Part shown: positions 1-8,558 of the stretch, piece after piece
Position numbering within the stretch: the first letter of the stretch is position 1
How the letters are laid out: each line of letters begins with the position of its first letter
NCBI GenBank assembly: GCA_900548905.1
Contig: URMK01000001.1
Coordinates: 186,001-250,000, forward strand
Direction of reading: 5' to 3'
DNA from: an uncultured Lachnospiraceae bacterium
GTDB taxonomy: Bacteria; Bacillota; Clostridia; Lachnospirales; Lachnospiraceae
DNA: 64,000 nucleotides
Program-made: the position numbers and the translations under genes
The notes under the pieces: generated by a model
What the model saw: only the letters and a program-made list of their open reading frames with translations
What the model was told of the DNA's origin: nothing
The model's database searches: none

Positions 1-19
1 CAGTTACGGAAAGGAAAAA

Positions 20-730
20 ATGAAAGATTATACGTATCTTATATTTGACGTGGACGGAACCCTGTTAAACTTTGAAAAATCCGAGAGAAGGGCTTTTGAT
101 AAGACAATGGAGACGTGCGGTATTCCGGCCGGGGAGGAGCTTTATAGGAAATATACCAAGTTTTGTGATGCCCTCTGGGAGGAATACGATCTGGAAAATA
201 CCGGCTCTGCCTATATCCAGAAGAATTACCACGATTTGTACCGGCAATATGCGGACAGGCGTTTTGCCGGTTTGGAGAAGGAACTAAGGACAGGAAAAAC
301 ACCGGAAGAGATGAACCGGATTTTTTCACAGAGGTATATAGAAGAAAGCGTACCGGAACCGGGTGCGCCGGAGGTTTGCAGGTACCTGTCCCGGAACTAT
401 AAGCTGGTGCTCGCCACAAATGGGCTGGAAGCAATCCAGAAACCCAGGACTTCCATGTTCCATGAATACATAAGCCATATTTTTACCTCAGAGGGTGTGG
501 GTGCAATAAAGCCTTCTCCGGACTTTTTTGCCTGCATCTGTAATACCCTGGGGGTCACAAGTCCTGCTTCGTGCCTGATGGTGGGGGATTCCCTGACCAA
601 TGATATTGCCGGGGCTGCTGCGGCAGGCATGAAAACCTGCTGGTACCATCCGGGGAAAAGTGCAGCGGGCGGCGGAGCAAATCCGGATTACGGGATATCC
701 GGCCTGGCTGAATTAATTCATATCCTGTAG
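20..730 (+). CDS. HAD superfamily nucleotidase, YjjG-like
   Basis: This 236-aa protein carries the HAD signature FDVDGTLLNF near residues 9-18, the motif II region LATNG near 130, and motifs III/IV as KPSPDFF and MVGDSLTNDI. The DxDGT aspartates are the expected nucleophile and acid/base. Length and cap layout fit the YjjG family of pyrimidine-nucleotide 5'-phosphatases, which are thought to clean up damaged or non-canonical nucleotides in the cytosol; that substrate is inferred from the family. A ribosome binding site (GGAAAGGA) lies 5-8 bases before the ATG. It is the first complete gene in the window and is followed by about 150 bases without a gene. A general sugar-phosphatase role is the main alternative. 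Confidence 0.8.
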   Translation: MKDYTYLIFDVDGTLLNFEKSERRAFDKTMETCGIPAGEELYRKYTKFCDALWEEYDLENTGSAYIQKNYHDLYRQYADRRFAGLEKELRTGKTPEEMNRIFSQRYIEESVPEPGAPEVCRYLSRNYKLVLATNGLEAIQKPRTSMFHEYISHIFTSEGVGAIKPSPDFFACICNTLGVTSPASCLMVGDSLTNDIAGAAAAGMKTCWYHPGKSAAGGGANPDYGISGLAELIHIL

Positions 731-876
731 CAGGTACGGCATTATAGGACAATCTGTGCTGACAATACCAGCTCCGGGGGAAAACGGACATTAGGCGGTT
801 AGTTAGGGAACGGATATGATAATGCATCCACAGTCATCTGAAGAGAATATAACGGGCGGAACAAAAGGAGATAAAA

Positions 877-1326
877 ATGGTAACAGCAAACAGAAAAGAA
901 GAGTTCGGAACAGATATCGGGACTGTATGGGAAATAGTGACCAACCTGGACGATTATGCCTGGAGGAGCGATCTTGACAGGATAGAAATAAGGGAACCCT
1001 CCCCAAAAGATCCTGTGGTTCCCGGCAGCCGGGCACCTGTGGGACGAAGCTTCCGGGAATACACAAAGGACGGATTTTCCACCACATTCACCATAACGGC
1101 TTTTGAACCATTAAAAAGATATGAATTTGATATGGAAAATGAAAATATGCAGGGGCACTGGATCGGAACTTTCGAAAAAACAGCCGCAGGCACAAGGGCG
1201 GATTTTACAGAAAAGGTAGCGGCTAAAAAACTGTGGATGAAGCCGTTTGCAGGACTTTATCTGGCAAACCAGCAGAAGCGGTATATGGAAGATCTGCGAA
1301 GAAAACTGGAAGGGATGCAAGAGTAA
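877..1326 (+). CDS. SRPBCC-family (START/Bet v1-like) protein
   Basis: A 149-aa protein with the usual length and layout of the SRPBCC hydrophobic-cavity fold: an N-terminal strand and helix containing VWEIVTNLDDYAWRS, central strands with FTITAFEPLKRYEFD, and a C-terminal helix ending in RYMEDLRRKLEG. Relatives bind small lipophilic ligands or act as polyketide-cyclase-like proteins, but no catalytic residue can be assigned, so the ligand is unknown. The start is supported by an AAAGGAG site 7 bases upstream. The next gene begins 5 bases after its stop, so the two are probably co-transcribed. Confidence 0.7.
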   Translation: MVTANRKEEFGTDIGTVWEIVTNLDDYAWRSDLDRIEIREPSPKDPVVPGSRAPVGRSFREYTKDGFSTTFTITAFEPLKRYEFDMENENMQGHWIGTFEKTAAGTRADFTEKVAAKKLWMKPFAGLYLANQQKRYMEDLRRKLEGMQE

Positions 1327-1330
1327 CGCT

Positions 1331-1741
1331 ATGAAAATGCCGGCAGAAGGAATCGAAGAAATTATGTTTGCCCCCTGTGGGATGAACTGCATGGTGTGTT
1401 ACAAGCACTGCTATCATAAAAAACCGTGCGACGGATGCCTGAAAACCGATAAAGGGAAGCCTGAGCATTGTAGAAAATGCCGTATTAAAGACTGCGTCCG
1501 TCAAAAGGAACATTCCTTTTGCTTCGAATGCGGGGAATATCCCTGTAAACAGATAAAAAATATGGAAAAAAGTTATCTCACCCGGTATGGGGCGAGCCTT
1601 ATGGAAAACAGTCAATGCGCGAAGGATAACGGGCTTCCGGTGTTTATGGCGGAGCAGAAGGAACGCTTTACCTGTCCGGTATGCGGGGGAATTATTTCCC
1701 TTCACGACAGGGAATGCAGCGAGTGCGGCAATAAAATATAA
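1331..1741 (+). CDS. Cysteine-rich DUF3795-like protein
   Basis: A 136-aa protein starting MKMPAEGIEE. It has many paired cysteines: CGMNCMVC near residue 17, then CDGC, CRKC, CFECGEYPC, and a C-terminal CPVCGG...CSECG pair resembling a zinc ribbon. The N-terminal cysteine pattern matches small DUF3795 proteins of anaerobes, which probably bind metal. An ATG 84 bases upstream is also in frame but lies inside the SRPBCC gene, so the ATG 5 bases after that gene's stop is preferred; the ATG two codons later is nearly as likely. Function is unknown. Confidence 0.65.
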   Translation: MKMPAEGIEEIMFAPCGMNCMVCYKHCYHKKPCDGCLKTDKGKPEHCRKCRIKDCVRQKEHSFCFECGEYPCKQIKNMEKSYLTRYGASLMENSQCAKDNGLPVFMAEQKERFTCPVCGGIISLHDRECSECGNKI

Positions 1742-1793
1742 TGATTAGATAAACATAAGGCCGTTTTGTAAAAGCGGCAGGAAGGGTATTTCC

Positions 1794-2312
1794 ATGAAAA
1801 AAGAGATACAGCAATCCGAAATGAGGCTGGTAATTCATGATTTACCTGCCGGAGTATTGCCTCCAATGCAGGATAGCCGTACAAAAGAAATCAGGGATGA
1901 CGGCTCCATCCGCTCCTGTGTCGGCTGCTTTGGCTGCTGGCTGAAAACGCCTGGAAAATGCATACTTAAGGATACATACAGCGACATGGGCCGCCTGTTG
2001 GCTGCCAGCGGGGAAATTCTGCTGATAAGCCGCTGCTGTTTCGGCAGCCCCGGCCCTTTTGTTAAAAATGTGCTGGACAGAAGCATTTCCTATATTTTAC
2101 CCTATTTTGTAATAAAAAAAGGGGAAATGCATCATCGGCAGAGGTATCCGAAAACGCTGGCGTTAAAGGCTGTTTTTTACGGGGAAGATCTGACCATACA
2201 GGAAAAAGACACTGCCAGGGAATGGGTGGCTGCCATGGCGGATAACCTGTATTGTGAGGTGCAGCAGGTTACATTCTGCACCTCACCGGAAGAAGCGGGA
2301 GGGTTCCTATGA
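1794..2312 (+). CDS. Flavodoxin-fold protein lacking the N-terminal phosphate loop
   Basis: A 172-aa protein with CVGCFGCWLKTPGKC at about residues 42-56, then ILLISRCCFGSPGPFVKNVLDRS, which resembles the middle of NADPH-dependent FMN reductases and iron-sulfur flavoproteins. The usual first strand with its GSPR flavin-phosphate loop is absent, and none is encoded upstream in frame. Its stop overlaps the start of the next flavodoxin-like gene in an ATGA, so translation is probably coupled. My inference is that the two proteins form a redox pair; the cysteines could hold an Fe-S cluster or be redox-active. The substrate is unknown. Confidence 0.6.
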   Translation: MKKEIQQSEMRLVIHDLPAGVLPPMQDSRTKEIRDDGSIRSCVGCFGCWLKTPGKCILKDTYSDMGRLLAASGEILLISRCCFGSPGPFVKNVLDRSISYILPYFVIKKGEMHHRQRYPKTLALKAVFYGEDLTIQEKDTAREWVAAMADNLYCEVQQVTFCTSPEEAGGFL

Positions 2313-2944
2313 AGATAGCATTGATCAACGGAAGTCCGAAACGCGCAGGCAGCGCCTCCGGAGTGATTCTATCCCTGCTGAAGGGCTGTCTGGAGAATGG
2401 CACGTCCCTTTGTGATCTGCATTTTTGCACACCTCATCCGCAGAAAGAACAGCTGCAGGCAGCAGTGGAAAGTGATGTCCTGCTTTTCGCTTTTCCCTTA
2501 TATGTGGATGGGATCCCTTCTCATATGGTGAGCGCCCTTTTGGATTTGGAACCTCTTATCCGGGAGCAAAAGAAAAAACGGATGGTTTATGCCGTCCTTA
2601 ACTGCGGCTTTTATGAAGGCTGCCAGAATGCCCCGGCCATCCGGATGATGGAAAACTGGTGCTGCCGGAACGGTCTGGACTGGGGATATGGAATCGGGGC
2701 CGGAGGCGGGGGTATGCTGTCTGCGCTTGCGGATGTTCCTGCAGGACGCGGTCCCGCAGCTTCTCTTGGCAAAGCGCTTTCCCGGCTGGCAGAGGACAGC
2801 GCCGCACAGAGAAGCGGGGAAACGGTCTATGTCCAAATGAATTTTCCGAGGTTTGCCTACAAAGCCGCTGCTGAATTCGGCTGGAGACAGGCAGTGAAGA
2901 AAAACGGAATGAAGGCAAAGGATATTTTAAAACAGTGGCTGTAA
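2309..2944 (+). CDS. NAD(P)H-dependent flavodoxin-like oxidoreductase
   Basis: A 211-aa protein that opens with a strand and phosphate loop, MKIALINGSPKRAGSASG, typical of NADPH-dependent FMN reductases. A second strand follows (VLLFAFPLYVDGIPSHM), matching the flavin-ring loop of this fold. The start codon overlaps the stop of the preceding gene (ATGA). That gene lacks the phosphate loop present here, so the pair may work together, with this subunit holding FMN. Location is expected to be cytosolic. Electron donor and acceptor cannot be read from sequence. Confidence 0.65.
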   Translation: MKIALINGSPKRAGSASGVILSLLKGCLENGTSLCDLHFCTPHPQKEQLQAAVESDVLLFAFPLYVDGIPSHMVSALLDLEPLIREQKKKRMVYAVLNCGFYEGCQNAPAIRMMENWCCRNGLDWGYGIGAGGGGMLSALADVPAGRGPAASLGKALSRLAEDSAAQRSGETVYVQMNFPRFAYKAAAEFGWRQAVKKNGMKAKDILKQWL

Positions 2945-2967
2945 GCGGAAGGGAAGAAGAACATAAA

Positions 2968-3357
2968 ATGGAGGAAAACAAGAGGGAAGAATTCCTGAAA
3001 CAGTACTGGACAGCCGTTCTGGGACAGCAGGCGGATCAACTGCCCCTGTTTTTTAAAGAGGACGCCTGTATCCGATGGCACAACACCAGGGAACAATTTA
3101 CCGTAGCGGAATTTATCCGTGCCAACTGCGAATATCCCGGAGAATGGACAGGGGAGGCGGAACGGCTGGAAACCGTGGGAGAATGCAGCATTATGGCGGT
3201 TCATGTACATACCAAAGACGGCTCCCTGTCTTTTCATGTAGTGTCTTTCATACGGATGAAGGATGACCTGATAAGTGAATTGGATGAATACTGGGGAGAT
3301 GACGGCCCTGTCCCCGGATGGAGAAAAGAAAAACAAATAGGAATTCTGTTTCCGTAA
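2968..3357 (+). CDS. NTF2-like / SnoaL-like small protein
   Basis: A 129-aa protein with an NTF2-type pattern: an N-terminal helix (EEFLKQYWTAVLG), then LPLFFKEDACIRWHNTREQFTVAEFI, and paired C-terminal strands ending SFIRMKDDLISELDEYWGDDG. Members range from isomerases to non-catalytic ligand binders, so no reaction is assigned. I chose the ATG at 2968 because GGAAGGG lies upstream and the alternative at 2935 sits inside the preceding gene. It lies 23 bases after the flavoprotein pair and is probably in the same transcript. Confidence 0.6.
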   Translation: MEENKREEFLKQYWTAVLGQQADQLPLFFKEDACIRWHNTREQFTVAEFIRANCEYPGEWTGEAERLETVGECSIMAVHVHTKDGSLSFHVVSFIRMKDDLISELDEYWGDDGPVPGWRKEKQIGILFP

Positions 3358-3400
3358 AAGTGCGGACAGCGCAGTGCAGCAGGAGAGAAAGGAAAAATGG

Positions 3401-4270
3401 ATGGAAAATAACAAAAATATCTTTGTGGAAAAGTGGCATTCGGTTTATTTTTTTATTCCCTTATTTGAAAATCCGGTGGTGATGCCTGCCGCGGAGGATG
3501 TATGCAGTAAGCTTTCTGAAAAATTCGGAAGGGTTACCCCGCTGTCAGAGGAACAGAAAATGCCCGGAGAGCCTGCCGGGCTTAAATCCTTTGTGTTATG
3601 GGATCATCCGGTCCATTACAGCAAGGAGAACCAGGATGTGCCGTCCCAGTTGGTGCTGTACGGCGGGGATGTATTTGACAGGAGCCAGTTTGATGAATCT
3701 ATAAAAGCCCAGTTCTGGGCGTGTCCCGACAGGGAAGCATTTCTGGAACGATGCCGTTATTCCATAATGGCAAGCAATATGCTGGCGGCAGGGCTTCCTC
3801 CTCTGGAGCAGTATGGAATCCTTGCTTCCTATGCGGATGCGCTTCTGGAGCTGTTTCCCGACTGCATCGGAATTTACTGGCCCCACAGCCGGAATCTGGT
3901 GCCGAGAGAAATCTATACGGCGTCCTCCTGGAACCGGAAAGAACTCCATTTTCTTGACGGCGGCCTGAATGTCCGGTTTTTCACAGTGGGCGGCACGGAT
4001 GAATTCCTGTTTGATACCCTTGGGCTGACCCCCATAGGCCTTCCCGATCTTCAGATCCACTGCCGGAATCTGGAACCAGATGAGGTGGTGGTTTTTCTCA
4101 GGAATCTTGCCGCTTATCTGTTTGAGTACGGGGATGTGATTGAAGACGGCAATACGGTGGAAGGCATACACCATGAAAAATGGGTGTGCCAAAGAGAGGA
4201 CGCTATGGCCGGTCCTATGCGTGTTGTCCTTGATGTGAACCCGGGAGACTTTGCTGCAGGAAACAGGTAA
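3401..4270 (+). CDS. DUF4261-domain protein
   Basis: A 289-aa cytosolic protein without signal peptide or membrane segment. The C-terminal half, including FFTVGGTDEFLFDTLGLTPIG and LPDLQIHCRNLEPDE, resembles DUF4261, a domain of unknown function common in Firmicutes. The ATG at 3401 has AAAGGA 7 bases before it and is favoured over an in-frame GTG at 3374. No catalytic motif is recognisable. Confidence 0.6.
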   Translation: MENNKNIFVEKWHSVYFFIPLFENPVVMPAAEDVCSKLSEKFGRVTPLSEEQKMPGEPAGLKSFVLWDHPVHYSKENQDVPSQLVLYGGDVFDRSQFDESIKAQFWACPDREAFLERCRYSIMASNMLAAGLPPLEQYGILASYADALLELFPDCIGIYWPHSRNLVPREIYTASSWNRKELHFLDGGLNVRFFTVGGTDEFLFDTLGLTPIGLPDLQIHCRNLEPDEVVVFLRNLAAYLFEYGDVIEDGNTVEGIHHEKWVCQREDAMAGPMRVVLDVNPGDFAAGNR

Positions 4271-4320
4271 GAGCATGCAATCCATATGGATGATTAAACC
4301 CCTGTTGGAGGATATAAGAT

Positions 4321-5094
4321 ATGGCTGTAAAAATGATAGTAACGGATCTGGATGGCACCTTTCTGCGATCGGATAAAAGCGTGTCGGCCTATTCACAGAG
4401 GGTCATAGGACAATGCAGAGAGAAAGGAATTATTTTTGTAATTGCCACCGCACGGCCGGTGAGGGCGGTGGAAAGCCTTCTTCCCGTCCTTTCCTGTGAT
4501 GCCGCCATTTATCACAACGGCGCCGTTATAAAGAAGGGGGAGAAGCAGATGGATGGATTCGGAATTCCCAATCCGCGGAACTTTATCTCTTCCCTTTTGG
4601 ACGCATATCCCAGCCTACCTGTATACGCGGAGATACAGGATCAGCTTTATGCCAATTACGATCCGGGAAAAATATGGGAGAATATCCCATATAAATACAC
4701 AGATTTTACAGATTTGCCGGAAGCGGACGCGGATAAAATCCTGTTGGAAACCACATCGGTGGAGGAAATGGAAAAATTCAAGCCATTTCTCACCTCCGAT
4801 CTTTATATGCAGCTTTCCGAAAACACTATTGCTATGATAATGAACAAACAGGCCTGTAAAGAAAATGGCATACGCTCCCTTGCCGCTGACTATCAGATCC
4901 GCATGGATGAGATCGCGGCCTTCGGCGATGATTACAATGATATCCTTATGCTCCGGGAATTCGGAAAAGGGATTGCCGTAGCCAATGCTATCCCGGAGGT
5001 ATTGGAAGCGGCGGATGAAATCTGTGAAGATAACGATAATGACGGCGTAGCCCGTTGGCTGGACAGGAATATCCTGCGGATTGTTCCTGTGTAG
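4321..5094 (+). CDS. Cof-type HAD-IIB phosphatase
   Basis: A 257-aa HAD hydrolase. Motif I is VTDLDGTFL (residues 8-16), the motif II region is FVIATARP, and motif III/IV is IAAFGDDYNDILML followed by GIAVANAIPEV. The long cap between motifs II and III is typical of the Cof/YidA class, which dephosphorylates sugar phosphates, FMN or pyridoxal phosphate. Substrate cannot be chosen from sequence. A GGAGG site lies about 8 bases before the ATG. It is separated by 50 bases from the DUF4261 gene. Confidence 0.8.
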   Translation: MAVKMIVTDLDGTFLRSDKSVSAYSQRVIGQCREKGIIFVIATARPVRAVESLLPVLSCDAAIYHNGAVIKKGEKQMDGFGIPNPRNFISSLLDAYPSLPVYAEIQDQLYANYDPGKIWENIPYKYTDFTDLPEADADKILLETTSVEEMEKFKPFLTSDLYMQLSENTIAMIMNKQACKENGIRSLAADYQIRMDEIAAFGDDYNDILMLREFGKGIAVANAIPEVLEAADEICEDNDNDGVARWLDRNILRIVPV

Positions 5095-5152
5095 AAACAA
5101 CTGCAGTGTATGATGGAATATTTGCCGACTAAATCAAAAAGGAGAAGGGGAT

Positions 5153-5788
5153 ATGAAAATGTCTGCCTATAAAGTGATTGACGTAAAGAACTGGAAAAGA
5201 GCGGTCCACTGTGAGGTTTTCAGGAATAGTATGCAGCCCCAATATGGTGTCAGTTTTGAACTGGATATAACAAATTTTCTGAGAGTTATCCAAGCAAAAG
5301 GCTATTCCTTTACCTTTTCCTTTGTTTACATCGTTTCCAAATGTGCAAATGAATGCGAGGAATTCCGGTATCGTTTTCAGGACGGGGAAGTGGTGCTTTA
5401 TGAACGGATAGATACCTCTTTTACTTATATGGATACGGACGGGGAGCTTTTTAAGGTGGTGAATGTGCCCATGAAAGATTCCCTTGATGAATACGTAAAG
5501 GCGGCGGGAGAGACAGCCGGCAGCCAGCAGGCATACTTTACAGGACCCATGGGAAACGATATATTCCAGTTCTCCGGTATGCCATGGATTTCTTTCACCC
5601 ATATATCCCATACCTATTCAGGGAATAAAGAAGCGGCCACACCCCTGTTTGACTGGGGAAAATATTTCGAACGGGACGGGAAAATTATCCTTCCCTTTTC
5701 CGTTCAGGTCCATCATTCTTTTGTGGACGGTATCCATATTGCAAAATTTGCGGACCTTTTACAGGCCTGCCTGGATGAAATGGAGTAA
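5153..5788 (+). CDS. Chloramphenicol acetyltransferase-like protein
   Basis: A 211-aa protein, the usual length for type-A chloramphenicol acetyltransferases. It has the active-site motif HHSFVDGIH at residues 187-195, where the second His is the expected general base, plus family-typical YSFTFSFVYIVSKCANE and WISFTHISHTY segments. Many gut Clostridia carry chromosomal CAT-like genes that do not give resistance, so I do not call it a resistance gene. No resistance or mobile genes are nearby. A GGAGAAGGGG site precedes the start. The next gene begins 4 bases after its stop. Confidence 0.75.
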   Translation: MKMSAYKVIDVKNWKRAVHCEVFRNSMQPQYGVSFELDITNFLRVIQAKGYSFTFSFVYIVSKCANECEEFRYRFQDGEVVLYERIDTSFTYMDTDGELFKVVNVPMKDSLDEYVKAAGETAGSQQAYFTGPMGNDIFQFSGMPWISFTHISHTYSGNKEAATPLFDWGKYFERDGKIILPFSVQVHHSFVDGIHIAKFADLLQACLDEME

Positions 5789-5792
5789 AAAA

Positions 5793-6608
5793 ATGGGAAA
5801 TATCCTGGTATTGGGAGCCAGCGGTTTCGTCGGTTCTGCGGTAAAGAAAAGACTGGAACACAGCCATACGGTCTATGGCACCTATTATACGAGAAACGAA
5901 GCATCGCCGGAAGCCGGCAGAATGGAATATTTAGATATCGGAGATAATTCAGCGCCGGGGCTTCTTCTGCAAAAGATAAAGCCGGATTGGGTTATAGCGT
6001 CCTTGCGGGGAGAGTTTTCCGGACAGATGGCGTTTCATAAACGGCTGGTCCGGGAAATGCAGAAGCTTCCGGAGAGCCGTTTATGTTATCTGTCCACTGC
6101 CAATGTATTTGACAAGGAAGGGTACAGACCCCATTTTGAAGAGGATGTGCCGGAGACGGAAAGCGGATACGGACAGTTCAAAGCTGAATGTGAATCTATG
6201 CTTTTTCAGAAATTGGAGGAACGCTGTACGATCCTACGTCTGCCTATGGTATGGGGCAGGGATTGTCCGAGAGTGCGCAGTTTGTATACAGATATGGCAG
6301 ACGGAGGGAAAATACGTACCTGGACCAATCTGTACGTCAATATTGCCACGGATGTGCAGATAGCAGAATTCGTCTCATATATTGTTGATACAGGGGCAAA
6401 AGGGATTTTTCATGCAGGTACTGTCGATTGGATAGCATATCATGAGCTGATACGCCGGATAGGGGAGCGTATTGGTCTGCGGAATCCCCGCTTTACAATG
6501 GAAACAGAAGAAAAAGCGGAATATATGGTTTTGTTATCCCACAGAGAGAATGTCCCGGATGCGTTGAAGCCTACAGTGGCACAGGTGATTGACAGTATCA
6601 CCCGATAA
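5793..6608 (+). CDS. NAD(P)-dependent sugar-nucleotide reductase, RmlD-like
   Basis: A 271-aa short-chain dehydrogenase/epimerase fold protein. The N-terminal nucleotide-binding loop is VLGASGFVGSAV (residues 5-16). YGQFKAECE follows, matching the YxxxK catalytic pair, and CYLSTANVFD contains the upstream Ser/Thr. The pattern LRLPMVWGRD resembles dTDP-4-dehydrorhamnose reductases. I set the start at 5793, where GGAG lies 7 bases upstream; a longer in-frame opening starts inside the CAT-like gene. Likely role is reduction or epimerisation of a nucleotide sugar, but no other surface-sugar gene is nearby. Confidence 0.7.
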   Translation: MGNILVLGASGFVGSAVKKRLEHSHTVYGTYYTRNEASPEAGRMEYLDIGDNSAPGLLLQKIKPDWVIASLRGEFSGQMAFHKRLVREMQKLPESRLCYLSTANVFDKEGYRPHFEEDVPETESGYGQFKAECESMLFQKLEERCTILRLPMVWGRDCPRVRSLYTDMADGGKIRTWTNLYVNIATDVQIAEFVSYIVDTGAKGIFHAGTVDWIAYHELIRRIGERIGLRNPRFTMETEEKAEYMVLLSHRENVPDALKPTVAQVIDSITR

Positions 6609-6683
6609 GGCTGCAAGGCTCACCGACCAGACTTCCAACCAACCAGAACTGCGGTGCTGCCTGATGGGGAATAAGGAGTACGT

Positions 6684-7154
6684 ATGAAAAAAGCCGGAAG
6701 AATTATGGGAATCGCCATGATAAGTTTATTGCTGGGAGTAATCCTTTTTTATTTCCTTCTTACATTTCTGATCGCACCCGCAGTGAACGACCAGACGGCG
6801 GAAACTCTTTATGAGGAAATGCTTCAGATTCCCCTGCCTGAAGGAGCCGAGCTTTGCGACAGCCGTTACCTGGCGGGAAATCTGGTAGGAAACGGGAATA
6901 AAATGCAGTATTTTGCGGCAGTTCTGCTGCGGACGGATCAGACAGAGGAAGAACTGGAGGCCTACTATGCACCTTACCGGGAGGATGAATGGCACTTCCT
7001 GGTGGAAATCCAGCAGGGGACTGCTATCTCGCCTCTGGAAGGCAGGGAGGAATTTTCATTCCCTGAGGAAACAAGAGGGGAAGAGTACTATATTGTTTAT
7101 TCCTGGGGCAGCAGTGATTTTCCATTCCAGGACTGGGATTTGCGGGCCCACTAA
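6684..7154 (+). CDS. Membrane-anchored protein of unknown function
   Basis: A 156-aa protein with one N-terminal membrane segment (about residues 8-33, ISLLLGVILFYFLLTFLIA) and an acidic extracytoplasmic domain rich in Glu and Tyr. No family is recognised. An AAGGAG site precedes the ATG. It is 17 bases upstream of an SGNH hydrolase gene and may share its transcript. Confidence 0.6.
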   Translation: MKKAGRIMGIAMISLLLGVILFYFLLTFLIAPAVNDQTAETLYEEMLQIPLPEGAELCDSRYLAGNLVGNGNKMQYFAAVLLRTDQTEEELEAYYAPYREDEWHFLVEIQQGTAISPLEGREEFSFPEETRGEEYYIVYSWGSSDFPFQDWDLRAH

Positions 7155-7171
7155 AAGCTGGAGGTACGTGA

Positions 7172-7894
7172 ATGGATAAAACAGCAATAAGACAACGGAT
7201 TAAAGAGGGTGCGCGGATTACTATTATAGGGGACAGTCTGGCGGCGGGAGCAGGCAGCTCATGCAGTTACAAAACAGAAGAAGTGATTATGTGCGACGGA
7301 TCGGATGTATTTGTAAGGCGGATGGCTCCAAACAGCTGGTGGGGGCGGTTTCAAAATTACCTTACCGACAAATATCCGGGCTGTACGGTAGTAAATAACG
7401 GCTGCGGAGGCGCTTTTTCCTGCCAGTTAAGAAAGGGGTTATCTTCTGTTTTTGACGAAGACAAGGACGATATTGTTTTCTTGTTTTTAGGCGCAAACGA
7501 CCGTAAAAGGGTAGGAGGGATGGAAGAACTCTGCTGCAACCTTACCTGGATGATACGATATTTTAAGGAAAAAAAGAAACCGGTTGTGGTGTTTACCCCA
7601 AACCCGTCTACCGTTGAAAATGAAGCCTATCCGAATAGATTATATCATATGGAAGATGTCTCTAATATTATTATTGATGTGGCAGAAAAGGAACAGGTTC
7701 TTCTGATCGACAATTACAACTATATTATGGATTATCTTTTTGTTACGGGGAAAAAGATTGAGGATATTATCTTCGGAAACGGCTGTCCTAACGATGGCTG
7801 CCATCCGGCGGACACCATACAGGAGATGATATATCGTAATCTCATGCGATGTCTGGGATTTTCAGTAAAGATAGATGGGGCGATTTGGAAATAA
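7172..7894 (+). CDS. SGNH/GDSL hydrolase
   Basis: A 240-aa protein with the SGNH blocks in order: IIGDSLAAGAG with the nucleophile Ser near residue 22, a block II Gly in NNGCGGAFS, GAND at 107-110, and a C-terminal DGCHP supplying Asp and His. No signal peptide is seen, so it is probably cytosolic. The family covers lipases, deacetylases and carbohydrate esterases; the substrate is unknown. The start has GGAGG 6 bases upstream. Confidence 0.75.
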   Translation: MDKTAIRQRIKEGARITIIGDSLAAGAGSSCSYKTEEVIMCDGSDVFVRRMAPNSWWGRFQNYLTDKYPGCTVVNNGCGGAFSCQLRKGLSSVFDEDKDDIVFLFLGANDRKRVGGMEELCCNLTWMIRYFKEKKKPVVVFTPNPSTVENEAYPNRLYHMEDVSNIIIDVAEKEQVLLIDNYNYIMDYLFVTGKKIEDIIFGNGCPNDGCHPADTIQEMIYRNLMRCLGFSVKIDGAIWK

Positions 7895-7946
7895 AAAAAT
7901 AAAGGAACGGGATATGGCAGACATTATGAGACGAAAGGAGAGGAAT

Positions 7947-8558
7947 ATGAAAATATCAGTGATACTGGGACACCCTTATGAAAAAAGCTTAAATGCCGCA
8001 ATTGCAGGAGCTGTGACGGAGGCCTTGCAGGAAAAAGGCCATGAAATCCTGTTTCATGATCTGTATCAGGAAAAATTCAATCCTGTAATATCCGGCGGGG
8101 AACTGGTTACGGATGTCCCGGAGGATGAGCTCACCATGCTCCATCAAAAGGAAATCAGGGAAGCGGACGGCATTGTCATTATCCATCCCAACTGGTGGGG
8201 ACAGCCTCCTGCTATGCTGAAAGGGTGGGTTGACCGTGTCCTGCGGGAAGAAGTGGCATATACCTTTCCGGTAGGGGACAACGGCGGCGGACTGCCCATA
8301 GGGCTGCTGAAAGCCCGGGCGGCATTGGTATTTAATACCTCCAACACACCGGAAAGAAGGGAAGAAGAAGCATTCGGGGATCCGCTGCAGCGATTGTGGA
8401 GAGACTGTATCTTTGCATTCTGCGGCGTACATACCTTTGACAGGAAAATGTTCCGGGTAGTGGCCGACAGCAGTGAAGAGGAGCGGGGCAGATGGCTGGA
8501 GGAAGTGAAAGTACTGGTCAGCCGGTATTTTCCCGAAGAAAGAAGGAGCGGAAGATGA
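7947..8558 (+). CDS. NAD(P)H dehydrogenase (quinone)-like flavoprotein
   Basis: A 203-aa flavodoxin-like protein of the NQO1/KefF/MdaB type. It opens MKISVILGHPYEKSLNAAI, and a central HPNWWGQPPAMLKGWVDRV segment matches the conserved quinone-reductase WWxxPAxLKGW motif. The expected reaction is two-electron reduction of quinones or similar acceptors with FMN or FAD. The ATG at 7947 follows a strong AAAGGAGAGG site; an in-frame start 72 bases upstream lies partly in the previous gene and is rejected. Its stop overlaps the next start (ATGA), which links it to a small membrane protein. Confidence 0.8.
   Translation: MKISVILGHPYEKSLNAAIAGAVTEALQEKGHEILFHDLYQEKFNPVISGGELVTDVPEDELTMLHQKEIREADGIVIIHPNWWGQPPAMLKGWVDRVLREEVAYTFPVGDNGGGLPIGLLKARAALVFNTSNTPERREEEAFGDPLQRLWRDCIFAFCGVHTFDRKMFRVVADSSEEERGRWLEEVKVLVSRYFPEERRSGR

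Noticed and set aside
5153..5788. Acquired chloramphenicol resistance gene
   Set aside because: The motif is intact, but the gene lies among housekeeping-like genes with no mobile element, and chromosomal CAT-like proteins are common in Clostridia.
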